Positions 21,963 to 29,057 of a stretch of DNA of 64,000 nucleotides are shown here, in pieces (position 1 is the first letter of the stretch; the number at the start of each line of letters is the position of its first letter). The DNA lies in the NCBI GenBank assembly GCA_902792535.1, contig CADAZU010000001.1, positions 62,001 through 126,000 of the forward strand, given 5' to 3'. The translations under genes were made by a program, and so were the position numbers. Under the pieces are notes generated by a model. It saw nothing but the letters and a program-made list of their open reading frames with translations, was not told the DNA's origin and did not search any database. The DNA comes from an uncultured Bacteroidales bacterium (GTDB lineage: Bacteria > Bacteroidota > Bacteroidia > Bacteroidales > Paludibacteraceae).

Positions 21963-21994
21963 AGTGATTTACAATTTACAATTAAAGTTACTAT

Positions 21995-23434
21995 TTATAA
22001 GTTACGATCGATGCCTTGTTCGCGGTGGATGAGGTGGATGCGGACGGGGTATTTGTCCTTGAGGTGCGAAGCCAGATGTTCGGCGCAATAGACGGAGCGG
22101 TGCTGACCGCCCGTGCAGCCGAACGAGACCTGCAGGTGGTTGAAACCGCGTTCGAGGAACCGCTCCACATGATGGTCCACCAGCGCATAGACGGAGTTCA
22201 GGAAAGTCAGGATCTCGCCGTCCTTCTCCAGAAAATCAATCACCGGTTGGTCGAGACCTGTTTGGGTCTTGTACTCCTCGTACTTGCCGGGGTTGTGGGT
22301 GGAACGGCAGTCGAAGACATAGCCTCCGCCGTTGCCGGAGGTGTCTGCCGGAATACCGCGTTTGAAGGAGAAGGAGTAGATGGTGATTAGTAACCCCTCC
22401 CCACTGTATTCTACGGACTGCCAGCGGCAGTCCGATTGAGCAGAGCTCTTCACCCGCTCAAGGGAGGGAGAAAGGGCTATTCGGCTGCTCCCTAAGGCAT
22501 GCGACAACTCATATATATACGGATAACATGCAGCTAATCCGTTATTCGTAGCGAATAGTTCGTTGAGGTTCTTCAGGGCGTTGGGTATGGACTCGAGGAA
22601 ATGGGGTTTGCGCTCGAAATAGCCTCTGTAGCCATACGCGCCCAAGACTTGGAGCGTACGGAAAAGGACGAAATGAGGGAGCGCGGCGCGCCATGACTGT
22701 TCAGCCAAGCTTGGCTGAAGCTTGTGCAGTTCGTCCAGATAGGCGTCAATCAGTTCTTCGCGGAGAGAGGCAGGGACATTGGCTTTCGCCTGCCACAAGA
22801 AGGAAGCCACGTCGTACTGGGTGGGTCCTTTGCGTCCGCCCTGGAAATCGATGAAGTACGGCTGCCCGTCTTTGATCATGACATTACGGCTCTGGAAGTC
22901 GCGGTAGAGGAACCAACCCCTCTCCGGCTCTCCCCTCAAGGGAGAGAGTATCTTCGCCGTCAGGGTATCGAAGTCGTCCTCCAGACGGGGTTCGGAGAAT
23001 TCGATCCGGGTGCCTTTGAGGAAACAGTACTTGAAATAATTGAGATCCCAGCGGATAGACCGTTCGTCCATCTCGGGAACAGGGAAACATACCGACCAGT
23101 CGAAGGACTGTGCGCCGACCACTTGCACGTGCGCGAGCGCGCGTATCGCGCGTTCTAATAAGGTGCGCTCCTCGGCGCTGAACTCTCCCGTCTCGCGCCC
23201 ATGACGGATGGCGTCGAAGAGCAAGGTGTCACCCAGATCCTCCTGGGTATAAGTCATCTCGTCTTCGCTGACCCAATAGAGTTCGGGAACGGGAAGTCCC
23301 AAGTCATGGAAATGGCGCGCCATATAGATGAAGGCGCGGTTCTCATCGCGGTTGGTGCCTTCTACGCGGATCACGCTACGACCCGACGCGTCCTGAATGC
23401 GGGTATAAAGTCTATTTGAGCCTTGCTGTTTCAC
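21995..23434 (-). CDS. amgK: AmgK-like sugar kinase fused to RapZ C-terminal domain
   Basis: A 479-residue fusion. Residues 1-300 are an aminoglycoside-phosphotransferase-fold kinase like AmgK: GSNRLYTRI at residues 5-13, the catalytic loop YRDFQSRNVMI with Asp, and the metal site YFIDFQGGRKGP. AmgK phosphorylates MurNAc/GlcNAc at C1. From about residue 340 to the end lies a RapZ C-terminal domain: ITIYSFSFKRGIPADTSGNG, DQPVIDFLEKDG and LQVSFGCTGGQHRSVYCAEH. In enteric RapZ this domain binds glucosamine-6-phosphate. The start is GTG 23434 right after an in-frame stop; the first ~20 residues of typical AmgK are missing. Two GC-rich palindromes are inserted in frame. Confidence 0.8.
   Translation of the reverse strand: MKQQGSNRLYTRIQDASGRSVIRVEGTNRDENRAFIYMARHFHDLGLPVPELYWVSEDEMTYTQEDLGDTLLFDAIRHGRETGEFSAEERTLLERAIRALAHVQVVGAQSFDWSVCFPVPEMDERSIRWDLNYFKYCFLKGTRIEFSEPRLEDDFDTLTAKILSPLRGEPERGWFLYRDFQSRNVMIKDGQPYFIDFQGGRKGPTQYDVASFLWQAKANVPASLREELIDAYLDELHKLQPSLAEQSWRAALPHFVLFRTLQVLGAYGYRGYFERKPHFLESIPNALKNLNELFATNNGLAACYPYIYELSHALGSSRIALSPSLERVKSSAQSDCRWQSVEYSGEGLLITIYSFSFKRGIPADTSGNGGGYVFDCRSTHNPGKYEEYKTQTGLDQPVIDFLEKDGEILTFLNSVYALVDHHVERFLERGFNHLQVSFGCTGGQHRSVYCAEHLASHLKDKYPVRIHLIHREQGIDRNL
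22391..22475 (-). repeat. GC-rich palindromic insertion P1, with second hairpin, inside the kinase-RapZ gene
   Basis: CTCCCTCCCTTGAG-type left arm and GTGGGGAGGGG right arm (minus strand) enclose a second perfect hairpin, GGACTGCC-AGC-GGCAGTCC, at about 22424-22442. The element encodes part of the linker before the RapZ domain (SPSLERVKSSAQSDCRWQSV) in frame. Confidence 0.65.
22911..22948 (-). repeat. GC-rich palindromic insertion P2 inside the kinase-RapZ gene
   Basis: CTCTCCC (22928-22934) pairs with GGGAGAG (22940-22946) round CTCAA; the flank on the minus strand is G-rich (GGAGAGGGGTTGG). It codes for LSPLRGEPERGW, just before the catalytic loop of the kinase. Confidence 0.75.
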
Positions 23435-23458
23435 AATTTAAAGAAAATAAATATTATT

Positions 23459-24382
23459 TCAGCATCTGAATTGGAGGGCGTGGGGGATGCAGGTGACGCG
23501 GCAGGGACCCATGAAATTCTCCAGAATGCCGTCCGCCTCGATGAGGATATGCTTGCGATAATTGATCTCAATCTCTTTGCCTACGATCGGATAGACGAAG
23601 GGGAGCTCGGTCAGGCGTCCGTTATAGAGTTTCGGCAGGGCTTTGAGCACCTGTTTGAACGTCGGTTTGCGGATGAACATACCATGGAAGATACCGTCCG
23701 CAGGATCGGCTTCGGGGTTCTGCTTGATACCTCCGCCGGAGAAAGGTCCGTTGCCGATGTTCATGGTGAAGAGCAGGTCGTTGACCGCTTCCTTGCCGTC
23801 CACGGTCAGGATCATGTGCTGGCTCTTATGCTGGACGATCGCGGCGATGAGCCCGAAGAGGTAGTTGACATGGTGGGAACCGATATAGTATTTGAGGGTA
23901 TCGGCTTTCTTGCAGCAGAGGGGATCAACGCCGAAGCCAACGGAGTTGATGAAATAGCGGTGGTGGGCTATACCGTTTCGCCAGTACGTGACGCAGCCGA
24001 TGTCGATGGGGTGTCCCGTTCCCTCAAAGAAACGCCGGAGGCTCTCTTTATGGTTCTTGGTGAGGAGCCAGTATCTGCCCCAGTCGTTGCCGGTTCCGCG
24101 CGGCATGAGTCCCACTTGGATCTTCGCCCGCTGCTCGGGGGCAAGGGAGGAACGCATAATGCCGTTGATCACCTCGGAGAGGGTGCCGTCGCCGCCGAGG
24201 ACGAGGATCTCGTCATACCCTTTCTCCGCCAACTCGCGGGCCAGTTCCGTAGCGTGCCCCGCAAACTTAGTCACCCTATAGGCGAAGGGCAGGTGTCGCT
24301 TGCGCAGCAGTTTCCATAGATAAATGCGTTGCGCGCGGAAAGCCCTCTTGCCGGACTTAGGATTGATGATTATGCCTAACAT
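23459..24382 (-). CDS. Diacylglycerol/sphingolipid kinase family lipid kinase (YegS/DgkB-like)
   Basis: A 307-residue protein starting MLGIIINPKSGKRAF; this Met (24382) is chosen because the longer frame would begin upstream of the promoter. It carries the DAGK catalytic motif VLGGDGTLSEVINGI (about 63-77) and MPRGTGNDWGRY, which bind ATP and place the lipid. The C-terminal half is the beta-sandwich lipid domain (GIKQNPEADPADGIFHGMFI). It probably phosphorylates diacylglycerol or a ceramide-like lipid at the inner membrane; Bacteroidota make sphingolipids, so either is possible. Confidence 0.85.
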   Translation of the reverse strand: MLGIIINPKSGKRAFRAQRIYLWKLLRKRHLPFAYRVTKFAGHATELARELAEKGYDEILVLGGDGTLSEVINGIMRSSLAPEQRAKIQVGLMPRGTGNDWGRYWLLTKNHKESLRRFFEGTGHPIDIGCVTYWRNGIAHHRYFINSVGFGVDPLCCKKADTLKYYIGSHHVNYLFGLIAAIVQHKSQHMILTVDGKEAVNDLLFTMNIGNGPFSGGGIKQNPEADPADGIFHGMFIRKPTFKQVLKALPKLYNGRLTELPFVYPIVGKEIEINYRKHILIEADGILENFMGPCRVTCIPHALQFRC

Positions 24383-24420
24383 GATATGATTTACAATTGG
24401 ACGATTTTGTAAAGCGAGTG

Positions 24421-24452
24421 CAAAGGTACACAAAAAAAATGACATACGCAAA
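24421..24452 (-). promoter_or_regulatory. Promoter of the lipid kinase gene
   Basis: On the minus strand TTTGCGTAT (-33, from 24452), 20 bp spacer, TACCTTTG (24428-24421). The -33 region is inside the hairpin terminator at 24440-24463. Confidence 0.75.
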
Positions 24453-24463
24453 TTTGTATGTCA
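24440..24463. terminator. Bidirectional hairpin terminator after the rpmB operon
   Basis: TGACATAC (24440-24447) pairs with GTATGTCA (24456-24463). A T-run follows on both strands. It lies 35 bp after the stop of the DUF4295 gene and overlaps the -33 box of the lipid kinase promoter. Confidence 0.7.
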
Positions 24464-24497
24464 TTTTTCTTTCAGTTTTCAATTTTCGTCTAGTGAC

Positions 24498-24650
24498 TTA
24501 CTTGAAGAACTCCTGTACTTTCTCGTTGAGAACGATTTCCTCCTGGAAGATGTAAGCCCCTGTTTTCGGCGACTTAACCATCTTGATGCACTTAGAGTGC
24601 GCACGTCCGGAATTACCGGTTTGAAGGGTTGCGACCGCTTTCTTTGCCAT
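24498..24650 (-). CDS. DUF4295 family small ribosome-associated protein
   Basis: A 50-residue basic protein, MAKKAVATLQTGNSGRAHSK at the start and NEKVQEFFK at the end. It matches DUF4295, which occurs in Bacteroidota directly after the L33 gene, as here. Position in a ribosomal protein operon and size suggest a ribosome role; none is proven. Confidence 0.8.
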   Translation of the reverse strand: MAKKAVATLQTGNSGRAHSKCIKMVKSPKTGAYIFQEEIVLNEKVQEFFK

Positions 24651-24679
24651 AGTTCTAAGCCTTTCTAAATAGGGGTTAA

Positions 24680-24868
24680 TTACTTAATCTCTTTATGGAG
24701 CGTGTAACGCTTCAAGTAGGGATTGTACTTCATGAGTTCCAAACGATCCGGAGTGTTCTTACGGTTTTTGGTGGTAATGTAACGAGACATTCCGGGAACA
24801 CCGCTGGCTTTTTGCTCAGTGCACTCAAGGATCACTTGAACGCGGGCTTCTTTCGTTTTCTTTGCCAT
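24680..24868 (-). CDS. rpmG: 50S ribosomal protein L33
   Basis: A 62-residue protein of typical L33 length. It has the family pattern [12 protein letters not shown] at residues 8-19, then [20 protein letters not shown] (30-49) and YTLHKEIK. It lacks the two CxxC pairs of the zinc-bound form, so it is the zinc-free type. It lies between L28 and DUF4295 in the order normal for Bacteroidota and belongs to the same transcript. Confidence 0.95.
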   Translation of the reverse strand: MAKKTKEARVQVILECTEQKASGVPGMSRYITTKNRKNTPDRLELMKYNPYLKRYTLHKEIK

Positions 24869-24884
24869 AGTTTAGCTCCTTTCG

Positions 24885-25121
24885 TTAATAGAGATAGCCC
24901 TTCTCGGCAGCCTGTTTGAGGGCAGCGTCGAGGCCGATCTTGTTAATAGTTCTCAGACCAGCTGCACTCACGTTCAGCTCGATCCACACATCGCGTTCTA
25001 CCCAGTAGAACTTGCGGCGGAAAAGGTTCACATCGAAGGTGCGCTTTGTGTGGCGCTTCGAGTGCGAAACGTTGCATCCGCCCATGGCTTTCTTGCCTGT
25101 AATTTGACAAATCTTTGACAT
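24885..25121 (-). CDS. rpmB: 50S ribosomal protein L28
   Basis: A 78-residue protein with the L28 pattern: [36 protein letters not shown] and a C-terminal helix with [13 protein letters not shown]. It is the first gene of the three-gene operon with rpmG and DUF4295 and has a strong promoter at 25188-25219. Confidence 0.96.
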   Translation of the reverse strand: MSKICQITGKKAMGGCNVSHSKRHTKRTFDVNLFRRKFYWVERDVWIELNVSAAGLRTINKIGLDAALKQAAEKGYLY

Positions 25122-25187
25122 TGTAGTATATATTTTATATTTTCTTCGATTTTGGGGATTCTTCGCATATCAACACGAAAAATCGCG

Positions 25188-25219
25188 CAAAGGTACTGCT
25201 TTTTTTTGAGATAGACAAA
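25188..25219 (-). promoter_or_regulatory. Promoter of the rpmB-rpmG-DUF4295 operon
   Basis: On the minus strand TTTGTCTAT (from 25219), 20 bp spacer containing an A-tract, then TACCTTTG (25195-25188), about 67 bp upstream of rpmB. Confidence 0.75.
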
Positions 25220-25265
25220 TTTTTTTAGGAAAAAATGCTTTTTTTCTTCATTTTGTAATTAAATA

Positions 25266-25367
25266 GGGGGATGGGGAGGGGTGACGAGAAGGAGGAAGGA
25301 AGGGAGAAGAGGAAGGGAAGGAGAGTGGGAAAAAGGAGGCACAGGAAGAAAAAAGAGGCAAAGGGAC
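25266..25367. other. Purine-rich tract of about 100 bp
   Basis: The plus strand from 25266 to 25367 is almost only G and A, with few exceptions. It lies between the divergent rpmB and SulP promoters. No gene is seen in it. Confidence 0.7.
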
Positions 25368-25374
25368 GATTTTA

Positions 25375-25406
25375 TTTGCGTATGTCAAAAAAAAGTACTA
25401 TCTTTG
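25375..25406 (+). promoter_or_regulatory. Promoter of the SulP transporter gene
   Basis: TTTGCGTAT (from 25375), 20 bp spacer with an A-tract, then TATCTTTG (25399-25406), 19 bp before the start codon. Confidence 0.8.
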
Positions 25407-25424
25407 CAGCCGATTTAAGAATTT

Positions 25425-27152
25425 ATGCAGTATTCAATCAAAGAAGTATTTTCTCCTAAGTTATTTCAGACGCTACGCGGGTACACGCGTGGTCAGTTGG
25501 GTCAGGATGCCTTAGCAGGTATTATCGTAGGAATCGTAGCTATTCCGCTGGCGATTGCCTTTGGTATTTCGTCGGGTGTAGGTCCGACAGAGGGTTTGGT
25601 GACGGCTATCATCGCAGGACTGATTATTTCGGTTTTCGGCGGTAGCAAGGTCCAGATCGGCGGTCCGACGGGTGCTTTCATCGTCATCATTTATGGTATT
25701 ATCCAGGAGTTCGGATTAGGCGGTCTGATGATCGCTACGGTCATGGCAGGAATCATATTGGTGGTCATGGGTTTGACGCGGTTAGGGAACGTGATCAAGT
25801 TCGTACCCTACCCCGTCATCGTCGGCTTCACGGCAGGTATCGCCGTAACGATCTTCAGCACGCAGATGAATGATTTCTTCGGGTTGGGGTTAACGGACGT
25901 GCCGGCTAATTTCATCGAGAAATGGATCTATTACGGGTCGCATTTCCATGTAGAATGGTGGAGTTTCGGAGTGGGTGTATTCTCCCTGCTGGTCTGCATC
26001 GGCATGCCGTATATCACAAAGAAGATCCCGGGCAGTCTGGCGGCAATCATACTGGCGACGGCAGCGGTTTGGGCGCTGAAACGGTACGCACCGGAGAGCT
26101 GGGGCGTAGCGGGTATCCAAACGATCAGCGACCTATACACTTTGCCTCACGGCATACCTGCTCCGCATGTACCCAGCATTGAGGTAGCGGAAGGCGAAAC
26201 AATCATCAGCACGATAGAGAAACTCTTCCCGGCGGCTTTCACGATCGCGATGTTGGGCGCGATAGAAAGCCTGCTGTCAGCGATGGTGGCGGACGGCGTG
26301 ATAGGCGACAAGCATAACTCGAACACGGAACTGATCGCCCAAGGAATGGCGAATATCGTAGTGCCGTTCTTCGGCGGTATTCCTGCGACGGGCGCTATCG
26401 CACGTACTATGACGAACATCAACAACGGCGGACGGAGTCCGATTGCGGGCGTGGTACATGCGGTTGTGCTGATGATGGTGTTGCTATTCATGGGCACATT
26501 AGTAGGTATGATTCCGATGGCGTGTCTGGCGGCAGTACTGATCATGGTCGCTTATTCGATGAGCGGATGGAAGACGATCGTAGGACTGATCAAGCACCCG
26601 AACCGCGACCTATGGGTGTTGCTGATCACGTTCTTCCTGACCGTAATCTTCGACCTGACGGTAGCTATCGAGGTAGGAATATTATTAGCGATGGTTCTCT
26701 TCCTGATGCGCACAAGCGAGGCAACGCATATCCGTACATTCCACGACGAGATCGATCCGAACGAAGACACGGAGAGCAGTCAGAACCTGGAGCACCTGAC
26801 GATCCCTGCAGGCGTGGAGGTGTACGAGATCGACGGACCGTATTTCTTCGGTATCGCGAACCGGTTTGACGACGTGATGGGACATGTGAGCAGCGAGAAA
26901 TACCCGGTTCGAATCATCCGCATGAGGAAAGTGCCATTCGTCGATTCGACGGCGATGCACAACCTGTCGATGCTGATCGAGCGGTCGCACAAAGAGGGCA
27001 TGACGATCATCCTCTCCGGCGTGAACGACCACGTACACAAGCAGTTGCTGCAAGGCGGTATCGAGCAGCAGATGGATCCGCATAATATATGCGCGAACAT
27101 CCATTTTGCGCTACGCAGAGCGGAGGATATTATTGAGAGAATTGAGAATTGA
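25425..27152 (+). CDS. SulP family anion transporter with STAS domain
   Basis: A 575-residue inner-membrane protein. Residues 20-430 hold the SulP membrane domain: LAGIIVGIVAIPLAIAFGIS, the family motif GGSKVQIGGPTGAFIVI, and later GGIPATGAIARTMTNINNGG. Residues 455-570 are the STAS domain (EVYEIDGPYFFGIANRFDDV, then VPFVDSTAMHNLSML with the conserved DST). Substrates of the family include sulfate, bicarbonate and dicarboxylates; the sequence does not say which. The last codons (IIERIEN) come from a word array of GAATTGA units that runs into the intergenic region. Confidence 0.9.
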   Translation: MQYSIKEVFSPKLFQTLRGYTRGQLGQDALAGIIVGIVAIPLAIAFGISSGVGPTEGLVTAIIAGLIISVFGGSKVQIGGPTGAFIVIIYGIIQEFGLGGLMIATVMAGIILVVMGLTRLGNVIKFVPYPVIVGFTAGIAVTIFSTQMNDFFGLGLTDVPANFIEKWIYYGSHFHVEWWSFGVGVFSLLVCIGMPYITKKIPGSLAAIILATAAVWALKRYAPESWGVAGIQTISDLYTLPHGIPAPHVPSIEVAEGETIISTIEKLFPAAFTIAMLGAIESLLSAMVADGVIGDKHNSNTELIAQGMANIVVPFFGGIPATGAIARTMTNINNGGRSPIAGVVHAVVLMMVLLFMGTLVGMIPMACLAAVLIMVAYSMSGWKTIVGLIKHPNRDLWVLLITFFLTVIFDLTVAIEVGILLAMVLFLMRTSEATHIRTFHDEIDPNEDTESSQNLEHLTIPAGVEVYEIDGPYFFGIANRFDDVMGHVSSEKYPVRIIRMRKVPFVDSTAMHNLSMLIERSHKEGMTIILSGVNDHVHKQLLQGGIEQQMDPHNICANIHFALRRAEDIIERIEN

Positions 27153-27155
27153 GAA

Positions 27156-27316
27156 TTATTTAAGAAAAAAACATAGATAAACCCTTTTGAAGGCTTTAGA
27201 GCTGCGCTCTGTGCGTATTTTGCTGATAAAACCTCCTCGCAAGCAAACTTTCGGATAGTTTTTACCATCAAATCCGCAACTCTGCGAGTAAAAGCCTTCA
27301 AAAGCAATAAACATAA
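27156..27316. repeat. Modular hairpin repeat, copy R2 (type B core)
   Basis: Outer arms TTTTGAAGGCTTT (about 27185-27197) and AAAGCCTTCAAAA (about 27290-27302) are perfect inverted repeats. The core has a small hairpin AGAGC-TGC-GCTCT and the stretch CTCCTCGCAAGCAAACTTTC shared with R4 (49475-49650). It lies between SulP and rubrerythrin, and follows a word array. Confidence 0.85.
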
Positions 27317-27367
27317 AAAACATTGCCAATCTTTAATTAATTATATTAACCCTAAAAAATTAACACT

Positions 27368-27919
27368 ATGGTAAAGAAATTCATTTGCCCGATATGCGGG
27401 TATGTACATGAGGGCACGGAGGCACCGGAGCGCTGTCCGCAATGCAAACAAGTAGTAGAATGGAAAGTAGCAGACGAGAGCAAAGGTCTGCAGTTCGCTT
27501 GCGAGCACGTAGTAGGCGTGGGTCGCGAGGTAGAAGATCCGATCATCCATGACGGTCTGCGTGCACATTTCATGGGCGAATGTACGGAGGTAGGTCAGTA
27601 CCTGGCTATGGCTCGTCAAGCCGACCGCGAGGGTTATCCTGAGATCGCAGCTGCATTCCGCAAATATGCGTACGAAGAGGCAGACCACGCTTCGCTGTTC
27701 GCAGAGATGTTAGGCGAGATTGTATGGGACACCAAGACGAACCTGGAGAAACGTATGATGGCTGAGGCAGGCGCTTGCGAAGACAAACTGAACATCGCCA
27801 AACGTGCGAAAGAGTTAGGTCTCGACCCGATCCACGACGCCGTACACGAGATGGCACGCGACGAAGCACGTCACGGCAAAGGTTTTGAGGGACTGTTCAA
27901 GCGTTATTTCGGAAAGTAA
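27368..27919 (+). CDS. Rubrerythrin (rubredoxin-first type)
   Basis: A 183-residue protein. Residues 1-40 are a rubredoxin-like iron site, CPIC (7-10) and CPQC (23-26). The rest is a four-helix diiron domain with GECTEVGQYLAMAR, AYEEADHASLF and ARDEARHGKGFEGLF, which supply the Glu and His ligands. The order, rubredoxin domain before diiron domain, is that of reverse rubrerythrins, which reduce hydrogen peroxide in anaerobes. It stands alone between R2 and the convergent mnmA. Confidence 0.92.
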   Translation: MVKKFICPICGYVHEGTEAPERCPQCKQVVEWKVADESKGLQFACEHVVGVGREVEDPIIHDGLRAHFMGECTEVGQYLAMARQADREGYPEIAAAFRKYAYEEADHASLFAEMLGEIVWDTKTNLEKRMMAEAGACEDKLNIAKRAKELGLDPIHDAVHEMARDEARHGKGFEGLFKRYFGK

Positions 27920-29056
27920 TCAGTTGATTATTATACCGCCGCCGATGAGGAGGTCATCTTGGTAAAAGACGACCGACTGACCGGGGGTGACGCCCCAGAC
28001 AGGCTCGCTGAAAGACAGCGAGCCTATTTGATTATTTGACGATTGGATGATTTGAAAATTCGACACTTCGACGGGCGAAGTTCGATAGCGAATCTTCGCC
28101 AGCAGAGGCTGGTCGGGACGGTATGGACGAAGCGGCGTGACGAGGCGGAAACGGAGCGAAGAAGCGTACATATCTTCGTTCGAGCCGAGCGTGACACGAT
28201 TCGAAGCGGCGTCAATATGGGTGACGTACGCAGGGTGTCCGAGCGCGATACCAAGTCCCTTGCGCTGGCCGATGGTATAGTTGACAAAGCCGGAATGGGT
28301 GCCCAAGACATGCCCCTCCGCATCGACATACTCGCCTGCGCGCACGCGTTCATTATAATCGGGCACGTTCGCGCGCAAGAAAGAGCGGTAGTCGTCATCG
28401 GGGATGAAGCATATCTCCTGGCTCTCGCGCTTCTTCGCCAGCGTCTCATAGCCATACGAACGGGCTATCTCCCGCACTTGGTCTTTGGTGAGGTTCCCCA
28501 GCGGGAAGAGAGTGCGACGCAGCTGCTCCTCCGTCAGCATCCAGAGGAAATAGGTCTGGTCCTTATGGGTGTCGGCAGCCGATGTGAGATAGAGATGTCC
28601 GTCGCGCCCGGCGATACGCGCATAGTGCCCCGTGGCGATATAGTCGCAGCCCATCTCGTCCGCCACGCGCAGGAGTTCGCCCCATTTGATGGCATGATTG
28701 CACAAGACGCAGGGGTTCGGCGTGCGACCGGACATATACTCATCAATGAAATTAGCAATGACGCAGCGTCGGAAGGAGTCGCGGAAATCGACTATATGAT
28801 GCTCAAAGCCCATGCGCTCGGCGTTATGCTTTGCCTCCATGATCGACTCAATCGTGCAACAGCCTTTCTCCTTCGCAAGGCACGAGTCCTTCATGCTGTC
28901 ATAGGTGCGGAAGGTGACGCCCACGATATCGTATCCCTGCTCCATGAGAAGCATGGCTGAGACGGTGGAGTCTATGCCGCCGGACATACCAAGCAAAACC
29001 TTGGGTTTTGCATTTGATATTTGAGATTTGAGATTTGACGATTGACGATTTTCCAT
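27920..29056 (-). CDS. mnmA: tRNA 2-thiouridine(34) synthase MnmA
   Basis: A 378-residue enzyme with the PP-loop VLLGMSGGIDSTVSAML (about 20-36), the catalytic Cys pair in PNPCVLCNHAIKW and ESQEICFIPD, and the C-terminal central domain with GQRKGLGIALGHP. It thiolates U34 of Lys, Glu and Gln tRNAs with sulfur relayed by IscS. Residues 2-17 and a loop near residue 335 (SNFQIIQSSNNQIG) are encoded by word arrays of TTTGAnnATTTG type, so the arrays have been taken into the protein without breaking the frame. Confidence 0.95.
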   Translation of the reverse strand: MENRQSSNLKSQISNAKPKVLLGMSGGIDSTVSAMLLMEQGYDIVGVTFRTYDSMKDSCLAKEKGCCTIESIMEAKHNAERMGFEHHIVDFRDSFRRCVIANFIDEYMSGRTPNPCVLCNHAIKWGELLRVADEMGCDYIATGHYARIAGRDGHLYLTSAADTHKDQTYFLWMLTEEQLRRTLFPLGNLTKDQVREIARSYGYETLAKKRESQEICFIPDDDYRSFLRANVPDYNERVRAGEYVDAEGHVLGTHSGFVNYTIGQRKGLGIALGHPAYVTHIDAASNRVTLGSNEDMYASSLRFRLVTPLRPYRPDQPLLAKIRYRTSPVEVSNFQIIQSSNNQIGSLSFSEPVWGVTPGQSVVFYQDDLLIGGGIIIN

Positions 29057-29057
29057 T

